NCBI RefSeq assembly: GCF_027923225.1
Contig: NZ_BSDI01000015.1
Coordinates: 57,991-121,990 of the forward strand
DNA length: 64,000 nucleotides
Direction: 5' to 3'
From: Phytohabitans aurantiacus
GTDB taxonomy: Bacteria > Actinomycetota > Actinomycetes > Mycobacteriales > Micromonosporaceae
The notes below the pieces were generated by a model. That model did not search any database. It saw only the letters and a list, made by a program, of their open reading frames with translations, and was not told where the DNA came from. Made by a program: the position numbers and the translations under genes. This document shows positions 24,555 through 34,163 of this stretch, one piece after another. The first letter of the stretch is position 1. Each line of letters opens with the position of its first letter.

Positions 24555-25136
24555 TCACGCCCCGTTATAGGCGTTCTGAGCCGCTTCAACCCCTTGCGTG
24601 ACAATGGCCTCGACCACGTCAGCCGCTCGATCGACGAGGAACTCAAGCTCCTTGCGCTCCGCCGCCGAAAAGTCGGAAAGCACGTAATCCGCGGGATCCT
24701 GCCGCCCCGGCGGCCGGCCAACGCCGAACCGCACCCGGGCGTACTCCTTGCCACCCAACGACTTCGACATCGACCGCAGGCCGTTGTGCCCGCCCTCGCC
24801 GCCGCCGAGCTTCGCCTTCACCAGCCCGTACCCGATGTCCAGCTCATCGTGCACCGCGACGACCTGCCCGATCGGTACCTTGTAGAACTGCGCCAGCGCC
24901 GCCGCCGGCCCGCCCGACAGGTTCATGTACGTCAACGGCTTCGCGAGGATCACCTTCGGGCCGCCGTACCCGAGACGCCCCTCAGCCACCTCGGCGACCG
25001 CGCGGCGATGCCGGCCAAACTTCGCGCCGATACGCCCGGCCAGCAGGTCGGCCACCAGGAAGCCGACGTTGTGCCGGTTACGCGCGTACTCCTTGCCCGG
25101 GTTGCCAAGCCCAACCACGAGCCAGCTCTCGTCCAC
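24555..25136 (-). CDS. pth: Peptidyl-tRNA hydrolase
   Basis: Releases tRNA from stalled peptidyl-tRNA. 193 residues, normal length. The family motifs are clear: WLVVGLGNPGKEYARNRHNVG at the N-terminus with the catalytic His (about residue 23), KPLTYMNLSGGPAAAL, HDELDIGYG, and GGGEGGHNGLRSM. The order glmU-prs-rplY-pth on the minus strand is widespread in Gram-positive bacteria. A hairpin separates it from rplY. Confidence 0.96.
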   Translation of the reverse strand: MDESWLVVGLGNPGKEYARNRHNVGFLVADLLAGRIGAKFGRHRRAVAEVAEGRLGYGGPKVILAKPLTYMNLSGGPAAALAQFYKVPIGQVVAVHDELDIGYGLVKAKLGGGEGGHNGLRSMSKSLGGKEYARVRFGVGRPPGRQDPADYVLSDFSAAERKELEFLVDRAADVVEAIVTQGVEAAQNAYNGA

Positions 25137-25158
25137 CGCACACCTCTACAGATGCGAA

Positions 25159-25178
25159 GGGGGCCCACCGGGGCCCCC
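25159..25178 (-). terminator. GC-rich hairpin between rplY and pth
   Basis: GGGGGCCC and GGGCCCCC form a perfect 8-bp stem around ACCG; flanking CGAA and TTCG extend the stem past a one-base bulge. It lies 36 bases after the rplY stop and upstream of pth. It may end or attenuate transcription. No U tract follows. Confidence 0.65.
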
Positions 25179-25213
25179 ATTCGAACGTCAGCCATCCACC
25201 ATCACGGCGGTGA

Positions 25214-25843
25214 TCAGGCCTGAGCTGCGGCCTCGGCCGGCTCCTCGGCAGCCTCGGCCGGCGCCTCTTCGGCGGTCTCGCCCTCGAGCTGCTCGGCGCT
25301 CGGCGCCACGGTCACCATGGCGATGACCAGCTCCGGGTCGGCGGCCAGCTCGGTGCCGCCCGGCAGGGTCACATCCGCGGCGGTCACCCGCGAACCACCC
25401 TCCAGGCCCTCGATCGAGGCCTCGAGGTACTCCGGCAGGTGCAGCGCCTCGGCGTTGACGGTCAGCGTCTGGTTTTCGGTCACGACCAGCGTGCCGCGGG
25501 CGGCCTCGCCGACGAGGTGCACCGGAACCTCGACGGTCACCTTCTCGCCGCGCTTCACGATAATCAGGTCGACGTGCTCGAACGTGTCCCTGATCGGGTC
25601 ACGCTGGATCGCCTTGGCGAGCGCCAGCGTCGTGGCGGCACCCGCGATGTCGATCGCGAAGATCTGGTTGAGGCCGCCGTGACGGATCGCGGCGGCGAAC
25701 TCCCGCGCGGGGAGAGCGATGTGCTGGGGCTTCTCGCCGTGGCCGTACAGCACGGCGGGCACCTTGCCGGCCCGACGGGTACGACGGGCACCACCCTTGC
25801 CGAACTCGGTGCGGGGCTCGGCGCTGATCTTTACCTCGGACAC
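25214..25843 (-). CDS. rplY: 50S ribosomal protein L25, Ctc form
   Basis: A 5S rRNA-binding ribosomal protein with the C-terminal TL5/Ctc domain. The start is GTG 25843 (MSEVKISAEPRTEFGKGGAR) with AGGAG seven bases upstream; the open frame continues upstream but lacks L25 sequence. Seen: ARRTRRAGKVPAVLYGHGE, EHVDLIIVKRGEKVTVEVPV and the Ctc beta domain VTVAPSAEQLEGE. The last 30 residues are almost all Glu, Ala and Pro, an acidic tail common in actinobacteria. The 211 bases between its start and the prs stop show no other gene. Confidence 0.93.
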   Translation of the reverse strand: MSEVKISAEPRTEFGKGGARRTRRAGKVPAVLYGHGEKPQHIALPAREFAAAIRHGGLNQIFAIDIAGAATTLALAKAIQRDPIRDTFEHVDLIIVKRGEKVTVEVPVHLVGEAARGTLVVTENQTLTVNAEALHLPEYLEASIEGLEGGSRVTAADVTLPGGTELAADPELVIAMVTVAPSAEQLEGETAEEAPAEAAEEPAEAAAQA

Positions 25844-26054
25844 GGAAGTACTCCTGATGCTTTCGTCTGCTGCGTGGGGTCGGCGGCGGCGGTGCCGGGC
25901 GAGGAGGCGCACTGGGGCAAGGCCCGGAGCACCGCGTCGATCACGGTGACCCCGTGCGGTTGGTGCTGTGTCAACAGCGGCCCGCAGAGCACCCTCGCCG
26001 TGGCAACCGCTCCAGTCTAGCGGAGCCCAGGCGCTGATTACCCAAGACCCCCGA

Positions 26055-27035
26055 TTAGCTCAAGCCCCCGAACAGTGTCGTCACCGAACCGTCGTCGAAC
26101 ACCTCACGAATGGCCCGTGCCAGCAGCGGCGCGATCGACAGCACAGTGATCTTGTCGAGACGCTTCTCGGGCGGCAGCGGCAACGTGTTCGTCACCACCA
26201 CCTCGCTGATCCTGCTGTTCTTCAAGCGCTCGGTCGCCGGATCCGACAGCAGCGCGTGCGTCGACGCCACCACCACATCGGCGGCGCCCGACTCGTGCAG
26301 GATGTCAGCCGCCCGGGTGATCGTGCCACCGGTGTCGATCATGTCGTCGACGATCAGACACACCCGGTCCTCGACGTCGCCGACCACCCTGTTCGCCACC
26401 ACCTGGTTCGGCTTCAACGGGTCACGCGTCTTGTGGATGAACGCCAGCGGGCAGCCGCCCAGCCGATCCGTCCACCGCTCCGCCACCCGAACCCGGCCCG
26501 AATCCGGCGCCACCACCGCCATCGGCCGGCCCGCGTACTTGCGCTCCACGTACCCGGCCAGCGTGTCCATCGCGAAAAGGTGATCCACCGGCCCGTCGAA
26601 GAAGCCCTGGATCTGCGCCGTGTGCAGGTCGACCGTCAAGATGCGGTTCGCGCCCGCCGTCTTCAACAGGTCGGCCATCAGGCGCGCCGAGATCGGCTCG
26701 CGTCCGCGGTGCTTCTTGTCCTGCCGCGAGTACGGGTAGAACGGCAGCACCACAGTGATCCGCTTCGCCGAACCGCGCTTCAACGCGTCAACCATGATCA
26801 GGGTCTCCATGACCCACTTGTTGACCCCCTGTGTCACCGACTGCACCACGAACGCGTCCGAACCCCGCACCGACTCCCGGTACCGGACGAAGATCTCGCC
26901 GTTCGCGAACTCGTACGCGTCGGTCGGCGTCGGCGCCACACCCAACGCCTCGCCGATCTCATCTGCCAGCTCGGGAAACCCCCGACCCGAGAAGAGCATC
27001 AGGCTCTTGCGGTTCTCCGCGACGATGCTGCCCAT
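26055..27035 (-). CDS. prs: Ribose-phosphate pyrophosphokinase (PRPP synthase)
   Basis: Makes PRPP from ribose-5-phosphate and ATP for nucleotide, His and Trp synthesis. About 326 residues. Motifs: FANGEIFVRYRESVRGSDAF, PYSRQDKKHRGREPISARL, the PRPP signature DLHTAQIQGFFDGPVDHLFA, and the ribose-5-phosphate loop CLIVDDMIDTGGTITRAA. The start is ATG 27035 (MGSIVAENRKS); TTG 27041 two codons upstream is possible and is closer to GGGAG. It lies about 35 bases downstream of glmU and is probably cotranscribed with it. Confidence 0.96.
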   Translation of the reverse strand: MGSIVAENRKSLMLFSGRGFPELADEIGEALGVAPTPTDAYEFANGEIFVRYRESVRGSDAFVVQSVTQGVNKWVMETLIMVDALKRGSAKRITVVLPFYPYSRQDKKHRGREPISARLMADLLKTAGANRILTVDLHTAQIQGFFDGPVDHLFAMDTLAGYVERKYAGRPMAVVAPDSGRVRVAERWTDRLGGCPLAFIHKTRDPLKPNQVVANRVVGDVEDRVCLIVDDMIDTGGTITRAADILHESGAADVVVASTHALLSDPATERLKNSRISEVVVTNTLPLPPEKRLDKITVLSIAPLLARAIREVFDDGSVTTLFGGLS

Positions 27036-27070
27036 CGGCAATCCGCTCCCGTGGGTCGGAGGTTCAACGA

Positions 27071-28609
27071 CTACTCGGTTGCAGTATCTCCCGAGGTCGT
27101 TCGCGGTTGACCCGCATCACCCCCGTCGTGCTGTGCCTCACGCTCCCGCTCCTTCGCGCGGCGCGCGGCCTCGGCCGGAGGCGTACCCGGCCGCTTACGC
27201 TCCGTCCAATCCGGGAAGATCCGCTGCGGTCCACCCGACACCGCCAGCGCTCCCGGCGGCACGTCTTCGCGTACCACCGTGCCCGCACCCGTGTAGGCAC
27301 CATCGCCCACCTCGACCGGCGCGATGAACATGTTGTCGGAACCCGTTCGCACGTGGCTGCCGATCGTCGTGTGGTGCTTCGCCACCCCGTCGTAGTTGAC
27401 GAACACCGACGCCGCGCCGATGTTCGAGAACTCGCCGATCGTCGCGTCACCCACATACGTCAGGTGCGGCACCTTCGAACCCTCGCCGATCGCCGCGTTC
27501 TTCGTCTCCACGAACGTGCCGAGCTTCGCCTTACGCGCCAGCCTCGTACCCGGACGCAGCGACGCGTACGGCCCGATCGTCACCTCCGGCCCCACCTCGG
27601 CGCCGACCGCGTGCGCCCGCACCACCGACGCGCCCGCACCCACCACCGTGTCGACCAGCGTCACATCAGGCCCCACCGTCGCGCCCGCCGCCACCGCGGT
27701 CGCGCCACGCAACTGCGAGTTCTGATCGATCACCACGTCGGGCTCCAGCGTCACCGTCACGTCGATCCAGGTGGTCGCCGGGTCCAGAATCGTTACGCCA
27801 GACCGCATCCAGGCCGTGTTGACCCGATCGCGGAGCAGGCGCCGCAAACCCGCCAGCTCCGCCCGATCGTTACAACCCAACGTCTGGATCGCGTCGTCCG
27901 CCACATGTACCGCCACCGGGCGACCATCGGTCGCCAGCAGCCCGAACACGTCCGTCAGGTACTCCTCGCCCTGATCGTTGTCCGTCGACAGCTTGCCCAG
28001 CGCCGCCCGCAACAACCCGCCCTCGAACGCGTAGATGCCCGCATTGATCTCGCGGATCGCCCGCTGCTCAGGGGTTGCGTCGCGCTCCTCGACGACACGC
28101 TCCAGGGCACCGCTCGCGTCCCGCACGATCCGGCCCAGGCCCGTCGGATCGTCGACCTCCGCCGCCAGTACCGTCGCCGCGGCGCCGCCCGCCTCGTGCG
28201 CGGCCACCAGCGCCGCCACCGTCTCGGGGCGCAGCAAAGGCACGTCACCGTTGAGCACCACCACAGTGCTTCTTGAAACCGATCTCTCAGGGCTTCTTGA
28301 AACCGGGCCCTCGACGCCGCCTGCCGCCTCCAGTGCGATGCGCACCGCGTGACCGGTGCCGTTCTGGCTGGCCTGTAGCACGGGCTCGGCGTACGGGGCG
28401 ACGTCGGCGAGATGCGCGGAAACCTGCTCGGCGCCGTGGCCAACGACCACGATCGTGCGCTCCGCGCCGAGCGGCTCGGCGGCCGCGAGAACGTGGCCGA
28501 CGAGGGTGCGACCGAGCAGCGGGTGCAGCACCTTTGGGAGCGTGGACTTCATCCGTTTGCCCTCACCGGCGGCGAGAACGACGACGGTGCGAGGGCGGGG
28601 AGAGGTCAC
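27071..28609 (-). CDS. glmU: Bifunctional GlmU, UDP-GlcNAc synthesis
   Basis: Acetylates glucosamine-1-phosphate and then uridylates it, giving UDP-GlcNAc for peptidoglycan. 512 residues, longer than the usual 450-490. The N-terminal uridyltransferase has VVVLAAGEGKRMKSTLPKVL, QNGTGHAV and NGDVPLL; the C-terminal left-handed beta-helix has many hexapeptide repeats, and the acetyltransferase loop TYVGDATIGEFSNIGA. An acidic, charged tail of about 45 residues follows the beta-helix. A loop of about 17 residues before VVVLNGDVPLL holds an 8-codon tandem duplication (VSRSPERS then VSRS), listed separately. Confidence 0.96.
   Translation of the reverse strand: MTSPRPRTVVVLAAGEGKRMKSTLPKVLHPLLGRTLVGHVLAAAEPLGAERTIVVVGHGAEQVSAHLADVAPYAEPVLQASQNGTGHAVRIALEAAGGVEGPVSRSPERSVSRSTVVVLNGDVPLLRPETVAALVAAHEAGGAAATVLAAEVDDPTGLGRIVRDASGALERVVEERDATPEQRAIREINAGIYAFEGGLLRAALGKLSTDNDQGEEYLTDVFGLLATDGRPVAVHVADDAIQTLGCNDRAELAGLRRLLRDRVNTAWMRSGVTILDPATTWIDVTVTLEPDVVIDQNSQLRGATAVAAGATVGPDVTLVDTVVGAGASVVRAHAVGAEVGPEVTIGPYASLRPGTRLARKAKLGTFVETKNAAIGEGSKVPHLTYVGDATIGEFSNIGAASVFVNYDGVAKHHTTIGSHVRTGSDNMFIAPVEVGDGAYTGAGTVVREDVPPGALAVSGGPQRIFPDWTERKRPGTPPAEAARRAKEREREAQHDGGDAGQPRTTSGDTATE
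28268..28305. repeat. In-frame 24-bp duplication inside glmU
   Basis: The 14-base string GCTTCTTGAAACCG occurs at 28268-28281 and again at 28292-28305, a period of 24 bases. In the protein it adds VSRSPERS to a surface loop ahead of the NGDVPLL strand. The phase keeps the frame, so the gene is intact. Confidence 0.85.
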
Positions 28610-28712
28610 GAGAGGGCTCCCGTCGGGGCGGCATGAGGTTGCGGCCTCATGGTAATCCCCGCGCCCTCACCCCACCCCGCGAGAGCCAAGTCCGAAACCG
28701 GACATTTATGGA

Positions 28713-28787
28713 TGGCTCGGCTGCTAGGACTCGAACCTAGAACTTACGGACCAAAACCGCAGGTGTTGCCAATTACACCACAGCCGA
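28713..28787 (-). tRNA. tRNA-Gln (anticodon TTG)
   Basis: A 75-base tRNA including an encoded CCA. The acceptor stem TCGGCTG pairs with CAGCCGA. The anticodon stem TGCGG/CCGTA encloses the loop TTTTGGT, giving the anticodon TTG. The T-arm has GGTTCGAGTCC. It lies about 105 bases upstream of glmU in the same direction and 47 bases downstream of the HTH gene at 28834. Confidence 0.95.
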
Positions 28788-28833
28788 CTGTTTGCGTCTG
28801 ACAGCGTAGCGTCTGCCTGATCGCAAGTAGAAC

Positions 28834-29484
28834 CTACGTCGGCATCGCCGCATCAAACAGGCCCGCCATAATCCCCTCGACCCGGACGTAGAGCTGTCGG
28901 CTACGCGGGACGTCGATCTGAAGGCAGCCGCGATAATCCTCACCGGTGTTACGCCGATTGGTGGACGGCTTGTGGCGCTTCAGTGTCGGCCGCTGCATGG
29001 CCTCGATCGGCACGCCGATTCGGTCGGCCCACCACCGCGTGGCGGCGTCGGCGTCGGCCGACTCGTGGATGCTTACCCGATATTTGAAGCGGTCCCGAGA
29101 TACGCCCAATGCCTCCACAAAGCGCACGAACAACTCGACCAGGCCAGGGTCGCTGTTGGTGAAGTCGAGGCCGGTCTGCTTGCGCCAGGGCTTGGATTTG
29201 GCGCCCTCGCACCAGTAGGCGCCGGCGAGCAGGACGTCGCGGTGCTTGAGGGTGCCGACCCAGCGCGCCGCCTTGTCGCGGATGCCGTCCTCCATCTCGT
29301 CACGAGCGACCCGGTATTCGCCCCATCGAGCGTCGGTCATGGCTTTGGAGTGTGCCTGCCGCCGAGCCCGCTCGGCCGCTGGGTCGGGGTCGAGCGGCAG
29401 GTGCCGCACCCACAGGTACGCGGTGGACTTCGACACACCGAGCGTGGTGGCGATGTCGTTGACGCTGCGGCCGTCGCCGCGCAT
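28834..29484 (-). CDS. HTH protein with LAGLIDADG-like domain, start unclear
   Basis: From ATG 29484 the protein has 216 residues: an HTH (DGRSVNDIATTLGVSKSTAY), a basic linker, then LLAGAYWCEGAKSKPW, LDFTNSDPGLVELFVRFVEA and RWWADRIGVP. The pattern W-x-E-G ... F-x-N-S-D-P ... is one I associate with LAGLIDADG-like domains in standalone HTH proteins; the function is unknown and nuclease activity is not shown. The same frame stays open upstream to about 29655 and reads like protein (QTIARERLGVGKELLYELL), yet contains no ATG, GTG or TTG. The true start may be a rarer codon, or the 5' end may be damaged. Confidence 0.62.
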   Translation of the reverse strand: MRGDGRSVNDIATTLGVSKSTAYLWVRHLPLDPDPAAERARRQAHSKAMTDARWGEYRVARDEMEDGIRDKAARWVGTLKHRDVLLAGAYWCEGAKSKPWRKQTGLDFTNSDPGLVELFVRFVEALGVSRDRFKYRVSIHESADADAATRWWADRIGVPIEAMQRPTLKRHKPSTNRRNTGEDYRGCLQIDVPRSRQLYVRVEGIMAGLFDAAMPT

Positions 29485-29653
29485 CCGCAGTGCTTCGGCG
29501 CGCAGGTCGTCTTTGGCGTTTGGTCGGCGGGTCCAGCTTGGGGGTGGGACGCCGCGCAGTAACTCGTAGAGCAGTTCCTTGCCAACGCCGAGCCGCTCGC
29601 GGGCGATGGTCTGACGGTCCTGAGCAGGTAGATCATGGTCAGCCCTGTCAAAC

Positions 29654-29690
29654 TACGGTTCCGTAAGTTACGGTGACGTAGGCGTAACTT
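29654..29690. promoter_or_regulatory. Operator cluster before desaturase gene
   Basis: Two symmetric elements. TACGGTTCCGTA at 29654-29665 has 5-base perfect arms. AAGTTACG at 29665-29672 and CGTAACTT at 29683-29690 are perfect 8-base arms with a 10-base spacer. Both lie within 70 bases of the desaturase start at 29723 and share the TACG/CGTA core. The TetR gene downstream of the desaturase is the likely binder; this is inference. Confidence 0.68.
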
Positions 29691-29722
29691 AACCTGTTCC
29701 CCCGCACCGCCAGTGAGGTTCC

Positions 29723-30679
29723 ATGTCTCCTGCCACCCTCGCCGAGACGTCCACCAACACCCCCAAGCCGCTGACCGAGGGCACCCAGTCCAAGGGCATC
29801 CTGATCGGCCTCTGGGCGTTCGTCGTGATCCCGTTCCTCGCGGTGTTCGCCGCGGTGCCGATCGCCTGGGGCGGTTGGCTGTCCTGGACCGACGTCGCGA
29901 TCTTCGCGGTCTGGTATTCCGTGGCCGGCGTCGGCATCACGGTCGGATACCACCGGTACTTCACTCATGGCTCGTTCAAGGCCAAGCGCTGGCTGCGGAT
30001 CGCGCTCGCGGTGGCGGGTTCGTTCGCGGTCGAGGGCAACATCACGCAGTGGGTCGCCGATCACCGGCGCCACCACGCGTTCTCCGACATGGAGGGTGAC
30101 CCGCACTCGCCGTGGCGGTTCGGCACGAGCTTCTGGGCGCTGGTCAAGGGCCTCTGGTTCGCGCACATGGGTTGGTTGTTCCACCGCGAGCTGTCCAACC
30201 GTGAGCGTTTCGCCCCCGATCTGCTGCGCGACAAGGACATCAACCGGGTCGACCAGCTGTTCCCGCTGCTGGTGGCGATCTCGCTGGTGGCGCCGGCGGC
30301 CGTGGGTGGCCTGGTCACCTGGTCGTGGCAGGGCGCGCTGACCGCGTTCTTCTGGGCCGGCATCGTGCGGGTGGGCCTGCTGCACCACGTCACCTGGTCG
30401 ATCAACTCGATCTGCCACGTTTACGGTGAGCGGCCGTTCGAGATGCGTCAGGGCGACAAGGCGGCGAACTTCTGGCCGCTGGCGATCCTGTCGTTCGGCG
30501 AGAGCTGGCACAACCTGCACCACGCCGACCCGACGTGTGCCCGTCACGGCGTGCTGCGCGGGCAGATCGACATCTCCGCGCGCACCATCTGGATCTTCGA
30601 GAAGATCGGTGCCGCGTACGACGTCCGCTGGCCCAAGCCGGAGCGCATCGCCGCGAAGCTGGTAAAACCCTCAACGTGA
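29723..30679 (+). CDS. Acyl-CoA/fatty-acid delta-9-type desaturase
   Basis: A membrane di-iron desaturase that inserts a double bond into acyl chains and so adjusts membrane fluidity. 318 residues with the three histidine boxes in order: H77-RYFT-H82, H114-RRHH-118 and H263-NLHH-267. Four helices (about 27-52, 58-76, 180-203 and 206-222) flank them. Electron donors such as ferredoxin are not nearby. The next gene, a TetR regulator, begins within its stop (GTGA), and a cluster of palindromes precedes it, so autoregulated lipid control is likely. Confidence 0.93.
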   Translation: MSPATLAETSTNTPKPLTEGTQSKGILIGLWAFVVIPFLAVFAAVPIAWGGWLSWTDVAIFAVWYSVAGVGITVGYHRYFTHGSFKAKRWLRIALAVAGSFAVEGNITQWVADHRRHHAFSDMEGDPHSPWRFGTSFWALVKGLWFAHMGWLFHRELSNRERFAPDLLRDKDINRVDQLFPLLVAISLVAPAAVGGLVTWSWQGALTAFFWAGIVRVGLLHHVTWSINSICHVYGERPFEMRQGDKAANFWPLAILSFGESWHNLHHADPTCARHGVLRGQIDISARTIWIFEKIGAAYDVRWPKPERIAAKLVKPST

Positions 30680-31335
30680 CAGATATTTCAAGCGCGAACG
30701 GGGCGCCACCCAAACCCAGCTCACGGGTTCGGATGTCGGCGGCGCAAAGGCGTGAGCAGCTCATCGTCATCGGCCGCCAACTCTTCGCCGAACGCGGGTT
30801 CGACGCGACCTCCATTGAGGAGGTCGCGCACCGCGCGAAGGTCTCCAAGCCTGTCGTGTACGAGCACTTCGGCGGCAAGGAGGGCCTGTACGCCGTCGTG
30901 GTGGACCGGGAGGTCCGGGCGCTGCTGGATCGGATCACGAACGCGCTGACCGCCGGCCACCCGCGCGAGTTGTTGGAGCAGGCGGCGCTGGCGTTGCTCG
31001 ACTACATCGAGGGCGAGACCGACGGCTTCCGGGTACTGGTGCGGGAGTCGCCGGTCATGTCGTCGACCGGCAACTTCAGCAGTGTGCTCAACGATGTGGC
31101 GCACCAGGTGGAGCACATCCTGGGCGCCGAGTTCAAGCAGCGCGGTTACGACCCGAAGCTGGCCGAGCTGTACTCGCAGGGGCTGGTGGGCATGGTGGCG
31201 CTGACCGGCCGCTGGTGGCTGGAGGTGCGCAAGCCGCGCAAGGACACGGTGGCCGCGCACCTGGTCAACCTGGCCTGGAACGGCCTGTCGCATCTGGAAG
31301 CGAAGCCGACGCTGCTGACGCGCCGCAACCGCTGA
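30676..31335 (+). CDS. TetR family regulator coupled to desaturase
   Basis: 219 residues from the GTG at 30676, which overlaps the desaturase stop by four bases. The HTH is AERGFDATSIEEVAHRAKVSKPVVYEHFGGKEGLY (about 43-77, quoted in part as SIEEVAHRAKVSKPVVYEHF for the core). The C-terminal helical domain ends with LVGMVALTGRWWLEVRKPRK. The tight coupling to a fatty-acid desaturase and the twin palindromes upstream suggest a lipid-sensing repressor, comparable in role to DesT or FasR regulators. The ligand, probably an acyl-CoA, is inferred. Confidence 0.9.
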   Translation: MTDISSANGAPPKPSSRVRMSAAQRREQLIVIGRQLFAERGFDATSIEEVAHRAKVSKPVVYEHFGGKEGLYAVVVDREVRALLDRITNALTAGHPRELLEQAALALLDYIEGETDGFRVLVRESPVMSSTGNFSSVLNDVAHQVEHILGAEFKQRGYDPKLAELYSQGLVGMVALTGRWWLEVRKPRKDTVAAHLVNLAWNGLSHLEAKPTLLTRRNR

Positions 31336-31344
31336 GCGCGCCTC

Positions 31345-31809
31345 CTAGGCGTGCACAGAGGCCCGTCGATACTTGTCTTCGGCTTCGGCGTCTTCGGCGG
31401 TGCCGGGCTTGTCGTACAGGCCGGCGGTGAAGACGAGTATCCCGAAGATCAGCGACACGATCACCGTCGACATCGAGAAGTTCAGGATGTTGGCGTCGGT
31501 CTGCATGACGGTCATCATGAGCATGCCGGCCAGCATGAAGAGCACCCCGCCGCCCAGGTTGATCAGGTGGCCGAGGTTGCCGCCGGCGAGGTTGCCGCCG
31601 AGCAGCACGATGCCGTACAGGATCGACAGGATCGCGAACGCCAGGTTCGTGCGCAGCCCGAGCGTCCAGACGTCGCCCCGGTCGAAGAGCGGGTCGCCGA
31701 GGGTCTGGATCAGGCCGATGACGCCGAACACGAGGATGTACGCGCCGATCAGGCCGGCGAATGTGCGGTACACGGGCCGTAGCGGGTGGTTCACCGGGAT
31801 GTGCGCCAT
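31345..31809 (-). CDS. DUF4383 membrane protein, copy 1
   Basis: A 154-residue protein with four membrane helices and the DUF4383 hallmark start MAHIPVNHPLRPVYRTFAGL. A conserved loop, DPLFDRGDVWTLGLRTNLAF, follows helix 1, and the TDANILNF segment precedes helix 4. The C-terminal tail is charged. The function is unknown. It is a tandem paralogue of the gene at 31870-32325 and convergent with the TetR gene, 9 bases away. Confidence 0.85.
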   Translation of the reverse strand: MAHIPVNHPLRPVYRTFAGLIGAYILVFGVIGLIQTLGDPLFDRGDVWTLGLRTNLAFAILSILYGIVLLGGNLAGGNLGHLINLGGGVLFMLAGMLMMTVMQTDANILNFSMSTVIVSLIFGILVFTAGLYDKPGTAEDAEAEDKYRRASVHA

Positions 31810-31869
31810 AGCTGGATTGTCGCCCAGCTATGGCGTTTCCGCAGCGCTACCGCACAAGCCCGGTAGCGG

Positions 31870-32325
31870 CTACAGGATGAGCCGGGCCGCCTCGGCCGCC
31901 TTCGCCTGCTCGTCGGTGCCCACCTTGCCGTAGAGGCCGGCGGTCAGCAGCAGGAGCCCGATCGTCATGGTGACCACGACGGTGGGGATCGTGAAGTTGA
32001 GGTAGTTGGCGTCGGTGCGGATCACCGCGAGCGCGGCGAGGCCCAGCGCCATGTACGCGTACCCGCCCACCGTGTTGAGCTTGGTGTCGACGTTGCGGCC
32101 GATGCCGACACCAGCGAGGATCAGCAGGCCCGAGGCGATCGCGATCACGGAGTACCCAAGGTTGGTGCCCTGGCCGATCGCGCTGCCGTCGCCCTGGTCG
32201 AAGAACGGTTCGGTGCCGGTCTCGACGATGCCGAGCACGCCGAAGATCACCAGGTAGAGGCCGGCCAGCCCCGCCAGCGCCCGGTAGGTGGGCCGCAGCG
32301 GGTGGTTGACGGGAGTGTGCGCCAT
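31870..32325 (-). CDS. DUF4383 membrane protein, copy 2
   Basis: 151 residues from ATG 32325 (MAHTPVNHPLRPTYRALAGL); the open frame begins upstream, but this start matches copy 1 exactly. It has four helices, EPFFDQGDGSAIGQGTNLGY after helix 1 and TDANYLNFTIPTV before helix 4. The two proteins align over their full length and clearly arose by duplication, although most residues in the helices now differ. The function is unknown. Confidence 0.85.
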   Translation of the reverse strand: MAHTPVNHPLRPTYRALAGLAGLYLVIFGVLGIVETGTEPFFDQGDGSAIGQGTNLGYSVIAIASGLLILAGVGIGRNVDTKLNTVGGYAYMALGLAALAVIRTDANYLNFTIPTVVVTMTIGLLLLTAGLYGKVGTDEQAKAAEAARLIL

Positions 32326-32375
32326 GGCGGCGATTTTGACGTACGCGATCAGGAGGCCACCGAGCGGCCCCCTGT

Positions 32376-34160
<1,785 letters not shown>

Positions 34161-34163
34161 GGT

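Noticed and set aside
28713..28787. tRNA-Gln as an integration site with an att duplicate
   Set aside because: I looked for a second copy of the tRNA 3' end in the neighbouring 3 kb and saw none. The downstream genes are conserved housekeeping ones.
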